Assembly (NCBI GenBank): GCA_021817825.1
Contig: JAKAFS010000007.1
Coordinates: 1-63,838 of the forward strand
From: Deltaproteobacteria bacterium
GTDB lineage: Bacteria > Desulfobacterota > Syntrophia > Syntrophales > UBA5619
Direction of reading: 5' to 3'
DNA: 63,838 nt
Shown: positions 43,661 through 52,914 of the stretch, one piece after another
Layout: every line of letters begins with the position of its first letter
How positions within the stretch are numbered: the first letter of the stretch is position 1
Made by a program: the position numbers and the translations under genes
The notes under the pieces: generated by a model
Told to the model about the DNA's origin: nothing
Databases searched by the model: none
Seen by the model: the letters and a program-made list of their open reading frames with translations, nothing else

Positions 43661-44346
43661 CCTACAGGCTCGCAGGTCGGCTGGTGCCGGACGCTCTTTC
43701 CCGTCACCATGTAGATGACCATGGACGCGATTCCTTCGGCATGATCGGCAATCCGCTCCAGGCTCTTGGAGATCTGCATGATGTAGAGACAGACCTGGAT
43801 CTTATGCGGATCTTCGATCATGAAGGTCAACAGCTCCCGGAAGATCTGGTCGTTGAGCTGGTCGATCACCGTGTCTTCGGTCCGGACCTGCTGCGCCAGA
43901 TCGACGTCTTCACGCACCAGGGCATCGAGGCTCTTGTGGATCATTCCCCGGACGATCTCCACCATCCGGGGCAGATCGATATAGGGCTTGATTTGCGGAA
44001 TCTCGTTGAGCGTGACGATCTTCTCGGCGATGTTGGAGGCCATGTCTCCGATCCGCTCCAGATGGCCGGTAATCTTGATCGCCGTGGTGATAAAGCGCAA
44101 ATCCCGGGCCGCCGGCTGCCGGAGGGCCAGGAGGCGGACGCATTTTTCCTCGATCTCCACATCGAGCCGGTCGATCTGGTCGTCGTCGCAGACGATCTGC
44201 TTCGCCAAAGCGGAGTCCCTCTCCAAAAGCGCGACAACCCCCCGCTCAATGGCCTTTTCGGTCATAGCCCCCAGATAGAGAAGACCGTCCTTGATCTCCT
44301 GGAGTTCCCGCTCGTATTCGGCGCTGGTATGGCGTCTTTCTTCCAT
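43657..44346 (-). CDS. phoU: Phosphate signalling protein PhoU
   Basis: A 229-residue all-helical cytoplasmic protein with two PhoU repeats. The first has ERGVVALLERDSALAKQIVCDDDQIDRLDVEIEE and a second similar bundle follows. The conserved acidic motif E/DxxxD is seen in each. It couples PstB transport activity to PhoR and keeps the Pho response off when phosphate is plentiful. AAAGGAAGG precedes the ATG. It lies 24 bases after pstB and overlaps phoR. Confidence 0.93.
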   Translation of the reverse strand: MEERRHTSAEYERELQEIKDGLLYLGAMTEKAIERGVVALLERDSALAKQIVCDDDQIDRLDVEIEEKCVRLLALRQPAARDLRFITTAIKITGHLERIGDMASNIAEKIVTLNEIPQIKPYIDLPRMVEIVRGMIHKSLDALVREDVDLAQQVRTEDTVIDQLNDQIFRELLTFMIEDPHKIQVCLYIMQISKSLERIADHAEGIASMVIYMVTGKSVRHQPTCEPVG

Positions 44347-44370
44347 GATTTTCCTTCCTTTTTCCTCTCT

Positions 44371-45120
44371 TTACCCGAAGCGGCCGGTGATGTAGTCTTC
44401 CGTCTGCTTCACGTCGGGATTGGTGAAGATCTTCTCCGTGGCGTTGAATTCGATCAACTTTCCGATATAGAAGAAACCCGTGTATTCCGAAACCCTGGCC
44501 GCCTGCTGCATGTTGTGGGTCACGATGATGATCGTGTAACGGCGCTTGAGTTCGTCGATCAGTTCCTCGATCTTCGCCGTGGAGATGGGGTCGAGGGCCG
44601 AGGTCGGTTCGTCCATCAAAAGCACGTCGGGTTTCATCGCCAGGGCCCGGGCGATGCAGAGCCGCTGCTGCTGGCCGCCGGAAAGGGTCATGGCGGACTT
44701 CCCCAGGATGTCCTTCACCTCGTCCCAGAGAACCGCCTGTCTGAGACTCTCTTCCACCAGGGCGGAAAGCTCGCCGCTCTCCCGGACCCCCGCGAGGCGC
44801 GGCGCGAAGGTGATGTTGTTGTAAATCGATTTCGGAAAGGGATTCGGCTTCTGAAAGACCATCCCGATCCGTTGGCGAATCTGCACGGGGTCTACCTCGG
44901 GGGCGTAGATGTTCTGCCCCTCGAAGAGGATCTCCCCTTCCACCCGGGTCCCGTCGATCAGATCGTTCATCCGGTTGAGGAGCCGCAGCAATGTCGATTT
45001 TCCGCAGCCCGAGGGGCCGATCAGGGCGGTGACGCGGTTCTTTTCAAAATCCATCGTCACGTCCGTCAGCGCCTGAAAGGCGCCGTAGAAGAAATCCACA
45101 TGCTTGACCCTGATGATCAT
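44371..45120 (-). CDS. pstB: Phosphate ABC transporter ATP-binding protein PstB
   Basis: A 249-residue ATPase with Walker [10 protein letters not shown], the Pst-specific [15 protein letters not shown] stretch, signature LSGGQQQR and Walker [13 protein letters not shown]. It drives phosphate import through PstCA. The ATG at 45120 follows GGTGGAG. A longer in-frame extension upstream is a reading-frame shadow of pstA. It lies 14 bases after pstA. Confidence 0.95.
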   Translation of the reverse strand: MIIRVKHVDFFYGAFQALTDVTMDFEKNRVTALIGPSGCGKSTLLRLLNRMNDLIDGTRVEGEILFEGQNIYAPEVDPVQIRQRIGMVFQKPNPFPKSIYNNITFAPRLAGVRESGELSALVEESLRQAVLWDEVKDILGKSAMTLSGGQQQRLCIARALAMKPDVLLMDEPTSALDPISTAKIEELIDELKRRYTIIIVTHNMQQAARVSEYTGFFYIGKLIEFNATEKIFTNPDVKQTEDYITGRFG

Positions 45121-45134
45121 CTCTTGCTCCACCT

Positions 45135-46016
45135 TTACCACCTTTTCTTTCTTCTGACCATGCCGCGCAGAACGATGGCGACAAGGTCGATCCCCAGGAC
45201 CAGGGCGATCAGGACCAACGCCGTCCCGTACTGCAAGGGGCGCGTCTGTTCGATGTGAGTCCCCGCCGTGGCCAGGACATAGATGTGATAGGGCAGCGCC
45301 ATTACCTCGTCGAAGAGCGACTTCGGCAGCGCCGCCGTGAAAAAAGCCGCCGCCGTGAACATGATGGGCGCCGTCTCGCCGGCGGCGCGGCCGATCCCGA
45401 GGATCGAACCGGTCAGGATGCCGGGCAACGCCGAGGGGAGAACGATCCGGGAGATGGTGCGCCATTTGGAGACGCCCAGGGCCAGCGAGGCCTCCCGGAA
45501 GGTCTGAGGCACGGCCTTCAGGGCCTCTTCCGCCGCCCCGATGATCGTGGGCAGGATCATGATCCCCAGGGTCAAAGAGCCGGCAAGGATGCTGGAGCCG
45601 AACTTTAAAAAGACGACGAAGAAACCGAGGCCGAAAAGACCGAAGACGACGGAAGGCACCCCGGCCAGACAGTTCACGCCGATCCGGATCAGACGGATAA
45701 AAAAGCCCTGCCGGGCGTATTCGGTCAGATAGACGGCCGAGGCCACCCCCAGGGGGAGGGCAACGCTGATCGCCCCCACGGTCAGATAGAAGGTCCCGAC
45801 GATGGCCGGCCAAATTCCGCCTTTGGTCATCGAATCGGCGGGAGGCGCGGTGAGAAACTCCCAGGAGACGGCGCCGATCCCGTTGGCCAGCAGAAAGGCG
45901 ATGATCCCCAGAAGGGCCGCCGCAATCAGGAAGGCCGCCAGGCGCACGACGGCGAAAAACAGCCCTTGCCGGAAATAGCGCCCTCGCATCGCGGTAGGTA
46001 GACTCTGCGTAATCAC
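45135..46016 (-). CDS. pstA: Phosphate ABC transporter permease PstA
   Basis: A 293-residue inner-membrane protein with six helices. Family marks are [32 protein letters not shown] and the EAA-loop [20 protein letters not shown]. It forms the phosphate channel with PstC. The start is a GTG overlapping the pstC stop by 4 bases (GTGA), with AGGAAGAGGGG upstream; an ATG 9 codons further in is the alternative. Confidence 0.93.
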   Translation of the reverse strand: MITQSLPTAMRGRYFRQGLFFAVVRLAAFLIAAALLGIIAFLLANGIGAVSWEFLTAPPADSMTKGGIWPAIVGTFYLTVGAISVALPLGVASAVYLTEYARQGFFIRLIRIGVNCLAGVPSVVFGLFGLGFFVVFLKFGSSILAGSLTLGIMILPTIIGAAEEALKAVPQTFREASLALGVSKWRTISRIVLPSALPGILTGSILGIGRAAGETAPIMFTAAAFFTAALPKSLFDEVMALPYHIYVLATAGTHIEQTRPLQYGTALVLIALVLGIDLVAIVLRGMVRRKKRW

Positions 46017-46921
46017 AATGTTCCCGACCCCTCTTCCTTGAACCGGTTGGAGATATAATCGGCGATCAGGTTGAATCCCAGTGTGACGACAAACAGCACG
46101 ATCCCCGTAGCGAAAAGGGCGTGGTAGTGACCGCTCCCGAAAGGCGCTTCGCCCATCTCGGCGGCGATGCTCGCCGTCATGGGACGGACGGAATCGAAGA
46201 GCCCCCGCGGCAGCGCCGCCGACCCTCCGGCCACCATGAGGACCACCATCGTCTCGCCCACCGCCCGGGCCATCCCCAGGATGACGGCGGTCGAAATGCC
46301 GGAGAGGGCCGCCGGAAAGACGATGCGGGTGACGGTCTCATACTTCGTCGCCCCCAGGGCGTAGGCGGCCTCCTTGAAATCCCGGGGAACGGCGTAGAGG
46401 GCATCCTCGGAGATGCTGGCGATCGTAGGGATCGCCATGACGGCCAGCATGGCCGAGGCGTTGACGATGTTGAGCCCCGTGGGCAAGTCGAAGGCCTCCT
46501 GCATCCAGGGGGCGATGATGACCATCCCGAAGAAGCCCAGGACGACGGAAGGCAGTCCGGCCAAAAGTTCGATGACCGACTTGAGGATCTCCTTGATCCG
46601 CGAGTGGGCGATCTCGGCGATATAGACGGCGCAGAGCAGCCCGAGGGGCACGGCGATGAGACTGGCCAGGGCCGTCACGATCAGCGACCCGACGATGAGA
46701 GGCCAGATCCCGTACTCCGGAGGATCGTAGGTGGGATACCAGGCCGACCCGAAGAGAAACGACCTCACCGAGATTTCCCGAAACAGGGGCAGTCCCTCCC
46801 GAAAGAGAAACAGGACGATCAGTCCCAAAAGCAGGACCGACAGGAACGCCAGGAGGGCGAAGAGATTCTTGATGACGATCTCCCGGATCCGGGTCGTCAA
46901 AATGTGCTTTTTCATCTCCAT
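46013..46921 (-). CDS. pstC: Phosphate ABC transporter permease PstC
   Basis: A 302-residue inner-membrane protein with six helices. Family marks are [32 protein letters not shown] and the EAA-loop [18 protein letters not shown]. It pairs with PstA. The first membrane segment is preceded by a basic cytoplasmic start ([13 protein letters not shown]). The gap after pstS is 18 bases. Confidence 0.93.
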   Translation of the reverse strand: MEMKKHILTTRIREIVIKNLFALLAFLSVLLLGLIVLFLFREGLPLFREISVRSFLFGSAWYPTYDPPEYGIWPLIVGSLIVTALASLIAVPLGLLCAVYIAEIAHSRIKEILKSVIELLAGLPSVVLGFFGMVIIAPWMQEAFDLPTGLNIVNASAMLAVMAIPTIASISEDALYAVPRDFKEAAYALGATKYETVTRIVFPAALSGISTAVILGMARAVGETMVVLMVAGGSAALPRGLFDSVRPMTASIAAEMGEAPFGSGHYHALFATGIVLFVVTLGFNLIADYISNRFKEEGSGTL

Positions 46922-46939
46922 AGTCGTCGGTCGTTCCCC

Positions 46940-47764
46940 TTACTTCTTCTTCGGCAGGGAGACGAAACCTTCCTTTTTCGCCAAGGCCTGACCTGCCGGG
47001 CTGAGGATGAAGTTGATGAACTTCGCCGGCTCTCCCTTCGGCGCGCCGTTGGTATACATATAGAGGAAGCGCGAGACCGGGTATTCCTTCGTCAGGGCCG
47101 TTTTCTCCGAGGCCGTCACGCCGTTGACCGTCAGGGCCTTCACCGACTTGTCCAGATACCCCAGGCCGATGTAGCCGAGGGCGTACTTATTTTTAGAAAC
47201 CGCCTGGACGATGGCCCCGTTGGAGGCCTGCAACTGCGCCCGGGGCGATACCTTCGCCCCCTTCAGGACCAGTTCGTTCCAGGCTTCATAGGTCCCGGAA
47301 CTGCTGTCCCGGGAAATCACGACGATTTCGAGATTGTCGCCGCCCACCTCTTTCCAGTTCGTGATCTTTCCCTGGTAGATCTGGCTCAACTGGTCGAGGC
47401 TGAGGTTCTGCACCGGATTTTTTGAATGGACGATGGGGACGATCGCGTCGATCGCGATGGCCGTTCCGACCGGGGTGACGCCTTTGGACTTGGCGCGTTC
47501 CACTTCCGCCTTCTTGATCTCCCGGGAGGAGGTCGCGATGTCCGCCGACCCGTCGATGATCGCCTTGATCCCCTCCCCCGAACCGCCGCCGGACAGGGAA
47601 AGCTTCGCGCCGGCATTGGCCTTCATGTAAGCTTCCAGCGCCGCCTGGGCGATGGGCAGGACCGTCGTGGAACCCTTGATCACGATGCTTTGCGCGCCGG
47701 CCCCTCCGGCGGCGATGAACAGACAAACCGTTGCCAACAGGATTTGTTTGAATAGGCTGCTCAT
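46940..47764 (-). CDS. pstS: Phosphate ABC transporter substrate-binding protein, second copy
   Basis: A 274-residue periplasmic protein. The signal peptide (MSSLFKQILLATVCLFIAAG) is cut near AGA-QSI. It shares KGSTTVLPIAQ, SGGGSGEGIKAI, SRDSSSGTYEAWNE and LPKKK with the copy at 22987-23808. It heads the pstSCAB-phoURB operon. GGAGG precedes the ATG at 47764. The PhoB-type promoter at 47792-47845 lies directly upstream. Confidence 0.94.
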   Translation of the reverse strand: MSSLFKQILLATVCLFIAAGGAGAQSIVIKGSTTVLPIAQAALEAYMKANAGAKLSLSGGGSGEGIKAIIDGSADIATSSREIKKAEVERAKSKGVTPVGTAIAIDAIVPIVHSKNPVQNLSLDQLSQIYQGKITNWKEVGGDNLEIVVISRDSSSGTYEAWNELVLKGAKVSPRAQLQASNGAIVQAVSKNKYALGYIGLGYLDKSVKALTVNGVTASEKTALTKEYPVSRFLYMYTNGAPKGEPAKFINFILSPAGQALAKKEGFVSLPKKK

Positions 47765-48178
47765 AATTCCTCCTTCAAAAATCTTGTCCACAACCTAGCG
47801 CTTGATTGTTACAATTTGATGACAGCTTCGTGAAGCTCCTGTGAAATGATCGGTCCTGTCCCCATTTCCAAGGAAAAAGGATGGCGATCGGGATTTCCTG
47901 CCGGAGGCGCTTGTCCGCCGCCGAAGGAATCGGAACCGACAGCCCACCCCCCTGTTTGAACGCCTATCAGGCTTTCCGGGCAGCAGTCTCTTGAGGGCCG
48001 TCTTAGGCTGCTGCGGCGGGGTTGTTCAAGAGCGGGGAAATGTGTTTTGATTCATGATGTTGATTATAGCCATTCCGGAGGGTTTGGCAAGGATTTATCA
48101 GGAAAACCAACCCGATATCCGTCATCTTTCCTGTAGGGACGAGAAATAAGCGATTGCTTACCATCCCAAATCGGCCAG
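47765..48178. other. Intergenic region upstream of the pst operon
   Basis: Besides the PhoB-type promoter (47792-47845) I see no gene in this roughly 400-base gap. The middle is GC-rich without a reading frame; the part near 48000-48170 is AT-richer. Confidence 0.5.
47792..47845 (-). promoter_or_regulatory. PhoB-type promoter of the pstSCAB-phoURB operon
   Basis: On the minus strand TTCAC, TTCAC, GTCAT and GTAAC recur every 11 bases (47845 down to 47808), then TAGGTT (47792-47797) after 10 bases. This is the expected autoregulated promoter of phoB. Confidence 0.75.
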
Positions 48179-49126
48179 TTAAGAATCAACGTCTTGCTGA
48201 TCTTTCCGGTCTTTTTCCAAAAATTCCCGCAACGTCTCGGTCCGGAGACGCACTATTTTTTCTTTCATTTCCGGCGTCCAGTCATAAAATCCCCGGCCCG
48301 ACTTCAACCCCAGATGGCCTTCCTCGACACTCTTTTGCAGCAACCGGGAGGACTCGGAGGCGTTGGACAGATCGGCAAAAAGATAAGACGAGATGGCGTG
48401 AAAGACATCGAGGCCGCCCATATCGGCGCTTAAGAAGGGACCGGTGACGCAAAGACGTCGGCCGTGTCCGTAGATCATCGCCTTATCCACCTCCTCCGCA
48501 TCGGCATAACCCGCTTCGACGATGTGCAGCGCTTCCCGTAAAAGGGCGAACTGTAGCCGGTTCCCGATAAAACCGGGACATTCTTTCTTCATCCGGACCG
48601 GTTCTTTGCCCAAGGCCTTCACCCAGTCCATGGTCCGCTCCACCACCTCCGGGGAAGTCTTTTCGCCGGGAACCACCTCCACGAGCGGCATCAACTGGGG
48701 CGGATTCCAGAAGTGCGCCACGACGACCCGCTCGGGATGGTTCAGCCCTTCGGCGATCGCCGTCGGACTCAATCCGGAGGTGTTCGAGGCGAGGATGACC
48801 TCGGGCGGACAAGTTTCATCGAGCATCCGAAAGATGCTCCGCTTGAACTCCAGGTTTTCCGGCAGGCACTCGACGACCAGGTCCGCCGAGCGAACCGCCT
48901 CGCCGATGGATGCGGTACACTTGATTCGCTCCAGCACGGCGGCGCTGCCGCCTTCCCCGAGCCGTTCGGTCGCCGCGAGGCTCTCTTTGATCGCCTTCCG
49001 GGCCCGTTCCAGCGCTTCAGCGGAGACATCGCACAATACGACATTCCAGGAGGCGCGCGCCGCCAGCTCCGCTATGCCATGGCCCATGGTCCCGGCCCCC
49101 AATACCGCCACATTTTTGCTTTCCAT
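48179..49126 (-). CDS. 3-hydroxyacyl-CoA dehydrogenase
   Basis: A 315-residue enzyme oxidising 3-hydroxyacyl-CoA (probably 3-hydroxybutyryl-CoA) with NAD. The N-terminal Rossmann motif is VAVLGAGTMGHGIAELAA, the catalytic histidine lies in VVAHFWNPPQLMPLVEVVPG, and the C-terminal dimer domain has GFIGNRLQFALLREALHIVE. The start at 49126 follows CAGGAG. It stands alone. Such enzymes act in fatty-acid or aromatic-acid degradation and butyrate metabolism. Confidence 0.9.
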   Translation of the reverse strand: MESKNVAVLGAGTMGHGIAELAARASWNVVLCDVSAEALERARKAIKESLAATERLGEGGSAAVLERIKCTASIGEAVRSADLVVECLPENLEFKRSIFRMLDETCPPEVILASNTSGLSPTAIAEGLNHPERVVVAHFWNPPQLMPLVEVVPGEKTSPEVVERTMDWVKALGKEPVRMKKECPGFIGNRLQFALLREALHIVEAGYADAEEVDKAMIYGHGRRLCVTGPFLSADMGGLDVFHAISSYLFADLSNASESSRLLQKSVEEGHLGLKSGRGFYDWTPEMKEKIVRLRTETLREFLEKDRKDQQDVDS

Positions 49127-49332
49127 ACTCACTCCTGAATCAATTTACTGTAAGCCGTCTTTTCGTATCCTCAAATCACCGCAAAAGCAAGTTCCCATCG
49201 ACTTCTGCTGACCCACCGAAACCGAATCATCAAAAATCGTCTCGTTCATCTACGACAGGACGACTTGCAAATACCCTTTGCTTTTTTTACCGGACTTTCC
49301 TAAGAGGGAAAAAAATCGCCGAGGGCTGCTCA

Positions 49333-50172
49333 ATGAATTTCAATTTCCGTTATCGTTTCCAGGAAACCATTCCCCCTGAAGAGCCGGCCTACTGGTTTAT
49401 CTTCAGGAACGGGAAGATTCTGACCTTGACCGAAGGCACCGCCACCAAGCCCCTGCTCATCAGGACCCGGGAGCTGCCGCAGCTGAATATCGAAAAGGCG
49501 CTGCACATCGGCGAACTGGACCGCATCGACTGCTATGCCCTTTTCGACGAGACCGAAAAGGGCATAGAGATCCCCCATAGCGAGTGGGTTTCGCTGCGCC
49601 TGGGGTACGGCAAATTCTCCGAAGAGATGTTTCAGATCTACGGCCGGGCGGCGGAGCTTCTCGTTTGGGCCAGCCAGAACCGGTTTTGCGGCCGCTGCGG
49701 CGCCCCCCTGGCCTTGAAAGCCGATGAACGATGTTTCCAGTGCCCTGCCTGCCGATTCATCAGCTATCCGCGGATTTCACCGGCGATCATCGTGGCCATC
49801 GAAAAGGAGGGAAAGCTGCTGCTGGCCAGAGGGGCGAGATTTCAAAGTGAAATCTACAGCGTGCTGGCCGGTTTTGTCGAACCGGGAGAAACGCTGGAAG
49901 AATGCATCCGACGCGAGGTCCGGGAAGAGGTCGGGATTGAAATAAAGAATATCCGTTATTTCAAGAGTCAGCCCTGGCCGTTTCCCGATTCGCTGATGAT
50001 CGCCTTTACCGCCGAATATGCAGGCGGGGAACTGACCATCGATCCCACTGAAATCGTCGATGCCGGCTGGTACAGCCCGGAAGACTTTCCCCCGATACCC
50101 GGGAAATTCGCGATCGCCCGGGCGCTGATCGACCATTTCCTTGAAAAAAGGAATGCTCCCGCTCGCCCTTGA
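49333..50172 (+). CDS. nudC: NADH pyrophosphatase NudC
   Basis: A 279-residue hydrolase that cleaves NAD(H) and can remove NAD caps from RNA. It has a zinc ribbon (FCGRCGAPL then CFQCPACRF), the Nudix box GFVEPGETLEECIRREVREE and the NudC-specific SQPWPFPDSLM. GAGGG lies 8 bases before the ATG. It is a single gene, convergent with the aminotransferase. Confidence 0.92.
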   Translation: MNFNFRYRFQETIPPEEPAYWFIFRNGKILTLTEGTATKPLLIRTRELPQLNIEKALHIGELDRIDCYALFDETEKGIEIPHSEWVSLRLGYGKFSEEMFQIYGRAAELLVWASQNRFCGRCGAPLALKADERCFQCPACRFISYPRISPAIIVAIEKEGKLLLARGARFQSEIYSVLAGFVEPGETLEECIRREVREEVGIEIKNIRYFKSQPWPFPDSLMIAFTAEYAGGELTIDPTEIVDAGWYSPEDFPPIPGKFAIARALIDHFLEKRNAPARP

Positions 50173-50227
50173 AACTCCCGCAGACAAGCCGTCGAGGGCT
50201 TTCGCGGGGAGCCTCTCTGCCGCCCGC

Positions 50228-51532
50228 CTAACGGGACGATTCCACGTAGGCGATGATCTTCTCGGCCAGCGTCCGGACCACCCGCTCGAACTTCGCCTCG
50301 TCCCTCTCCAAAAGGGTCATCCGGAAACCCGGCAGATCGGTGAAGAAGGAGGTCAGGGGGATCACACAGATCCCGGTCGCCCCCAGGAGGTAATAGACGA
50401 ACCGCTTGTCGAACTCGATCTGCTCGGCCACCAGCGTTTCGATGTAGGCCCGGATATCGTCCTGGGCGATGGGAAGGCGCTGACGCTGGTTGAGGACCGC
50501 GTCGTTGAAAACGACCGTCATGTAGAAGGCGCCGCAGGTCCGGTTCACCATCACGTAGGGGAGATCCTTGAGGATCTTGTAGGCGATGTTGGAAAGCTTC
50601 TCGTAGTGGGCAAGCCGCCCATCGAGATTGGCTTGATACTCGGGATGGGACATGATCCGGGGAATCGCCATCTGGGGAAGCGTCGTCGAGCAGACCTCCG
50701 ACGTCTTCTGGGTCAGGATCGCGTCGATATAGCTGGCGAAGATGGGGTCCTTGTCGGCATTGTAGATCTCCATCCAGCCGCAGCGCGAGCCGGGCCAGGG
50801 AAACTCTTTGGAGATCCCTTTCATGCTGATTCCCGGGACGGCGCCGATGATGTCCGACAGGGGCACCGTCTTTTTCCCGTTATAGACGATCTGCTGGTAC
50901 GTCTCGTCGAAGATCAAAAACAGGTCGTATTTCCGGGCGATCTCTACGATTCCGCGGAGCGTCTCCTCGGGATAGACGAAACCGGTCGGGTTGTCGGGAT
51001 TGATGACCAGGATCCCGACGATGGCGCGGTGGCTCTTGACCTTCCGCTCCAGTTCGTTGAGATCCGGCGACCAGTCGCAGTAAGGGTTCAGCCGGTAGGT
51101 ATTCGGCGGGAACGAGGCATGGAGGACCTCGGCCATCAGATGGGTCGAGTAGGTCGGCTCGGGCATGATGATCCGGACGTCCACGCGAATCGCGCTGTAG
51201 GCGCGGGCAATCGCGTCGCCGAGGCCGTTGAAAAAGATGATGTCTTCCGCGGTGATCTGGACCCCACCCCGCTTGTTGACCCGTTCGGCGAGAAACTGGC
51301 GGGTTTCGAGCATCCCCTTCGTGGGGGAATAACCGTAAGTGGCATCCTCCTGCAAGAGGTCGGCGAGCAGCTCCCGTATCCAGGGGGAGACCTTTTCCCC
51401 CTTCTGGATGGGATCGCCGATGTTCTCCCAGACCACATCGACGCCCGATTTTCGGAGCCGGTCGGCCACATTGACGATATTCCGGATCTCGTATACAAGC
51501 CCGCTGCCGCTTTTTGCGATATCGAATCTCAT
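50228..51532 (-). CDS. Class I/II pyridoxal-phosphate aminotransferase
   Basis: A 434-residue enzyme of the aspartate-aminotransferase fold. It shows the GYSPTKGM segment, NPDNPTGFVYPEE, an aspartate and tyrosine in FDETYQQIVY, the lysine in MKGISKEFPWPGSRCGW (Schiff base) and the arginine after it. The amino donor cannot be told. The start at 51532 follows CGAGG. Upstream is non-coding. Confidence 0.88.
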   Translation of the reverse strand: MRFDIAKSGSGLVYEIRNIVNVADRLRKSGVDVVWENIGDPIQKGEKVSPWIRELLADLLQEDATYGYSPTKGMLETRQFLAERVNKRGGVQITAEDIIFFNGLGDAIARAYSAIRVDVRIIMPEPTYSTHLMAEVLHASFPPNTYRLNPYCDWSPDLNELERKVKSHRAIVGILVINPDNPTGFVYPEETLRGIVEIARKYDLFLIFDETYQQIVYNGKKTVPLSDIIGAVPGISMKGISKEFPWPGSRCGWMEIYNADKDPIFASYIDAILTQKTSEVCSTTLPQMAIPRIMSHPEYQANLDGRLAHYEKLSNIAYKILKDLPYVMVNRTCGAFYMTVVFNDAVLNQRQRLPIAQDDIRAYIETLVAEQIEFDKRFVYYLLGATGICVIPLTSFFTDLPGFRMTLLERDEAKFERVVRTLAEKIIAYVESSR

Positions 51533-51756
51533 AAATGCCTCGAATAAACTCTCCAAATGGAGATGATAGTGATTATCGCATAATACAAATGTCCGGTTAT
51601 GTCCACCTTTTTTGAATCCCTCCCCCCGAGCGCATCTCCGGCGTCAGCACGGGGTAGGCGCTTATCGGGGGAACGGCTTGTTCCTCCGCGGAAGCGAAGC
51701 GTCTCCGCCGCCGGCGCGCTTCACTCAGGGGCAATCATCGGCAGGAGACAGGCCTC

Positions 51757-52914
51757 CTACCCCCGATCAACGGCGCGGCGGGGGCCCGGTTCCGCAGGGA
51801 CATAGGCCGTCGCCAGGCCGACGCCGATCAGACCGATCCCGGCGATCAGAAGCATCGTTTCATAACGATCCGCATCGACGAGGCGGCCGAAGAAGGCGCT
51901 CCCGGCCGAAATGCCGGTGAAGAGGCAGAAGATGAAAACCGAAAAGGCCTTGCCGCGGGCAGCGGCGCTGATCTCCGTCCCCCGCAGTTGCAGCGTCGTG
52001 TGCAGACAGACAAAACCCAAGCCCAGAAGCAGGAGACCGGCGACAAAGACGGCCGCCGGCCAGCGGGGAATCAGGCAGAGGTAAGGGACGCCCATCAGGA
52101 TCCCTCCCCAGGCGGCCAGACCGGTTTCGGAAAGGAAGCCCCGGATCTTTCCCATCAGCAGCCCCCCGGCCATCGTCCCGATGCCGAAAAAGGCGATCAA
52201 GAGGCCGACGACGAACTGGTCGAAGCCGTAACGGCCGATCGCAAAGGCGCCGATGTAATTCATGGGCCCCCAGAGCAGAAATCCTTCGAGAAACACCGAG
52301 GCATAGATAAAGAGGGCGCGGCGATTGCGCAGGATCACCCCGTACCCCTCGCCGCAGCCCGATTGGGGACAGACCGCTTGCGTCTCCAGCCGCCACATCA
52401 GGGCGATGGGAACCAGGGCCAGGACGCTGTAGCCGATCAGCATGAGCCGCCAGGAGACGAAATGGGCGATGGTCCCGCCGATCGAGGCGGAGAAGGCCAG
52501 GGCCGACGAGGCGACCACCGACATGTAACCCAGGACGATCTGCCGTTTCTGATAGGGGACGGTGTCGCCGATATAAACGAGGGTCAGGGGAATCACGGCG
52601 CCGGCAAAGGCTCCGGCCAGAAGCCGGGCGGCGATGAACTGCCCCGTCGTCACGGCGAGCCCGGAAAGGAAGGTGCAGACGGCAAAGCCGATCCCGGCCG
52701 CCCGGACGACGGCAATGCGGCTCAGCCGGTCGGACAGGGGGCCGTAGAAGAGCTGTCCCGTGCCATAGGCGATGGCATAGGTCGTCATGGCCAGACCCAC
52801 GATGCCGGGGGAGGAACCGAGGGAAAACGAGATCGAGGGCAGGACCGGCGTCAGGATCCGCATATCGACGGAGACCAGGAAGGCCAGGGCAAAAAGCAGC
52901 GTCAGGGGGTTCAT
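51757..52914 (-). CDS. MFS transporter
   Basis: A 385-residue protein with twelve predicted helices. Family marks are DMRILTPVLPSISFSLG, YGPLSDRLSRIAVVRAAG (the loop between helices 2 and 3) and the second-half repeat FFGIGTMAGGLLMGKIRG. It is of the drug/proton antiporter type. The substrate is unknown. Its ATG touches the stop of the lytic transglycosylase gene with no gap, so the two form an operon. Confidence 0.85.
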   Translation of the reverse strand: MNPLTLLFALAFLVSVDMRILTPVLPSISFSLGSSPGIVGLAMTTYAIAYGTGQLFYGPLSDRLSRIAVVRAAGIGFAVCTFLSGLAVTTGQFIAARLLAGAFAGAVIPLTLVYIGDTVPYQKRQIVLGYMSVVASSALAFSASIGGTIAHFVSWRLMLIGYSVLALVPIALMWRLETQAVCPQSGCGEGYGVILRNRRALFIYASVFLEGFLLWGPMNYIGAFAIGRYGFDQFVVGLLIAFFGIGTMAGGLLMGKIRGFLSETGLAAWGGILMGVPYLCLIPRWPAAVFVAGLLLLGLGFVCLHTTLQLRGTEISAAARGKAFSVFIFCLFTGISAGSAFFGRLVDADRYETMLLIAGIGLIGVGLATAYVPAEPGPRRAVDRG

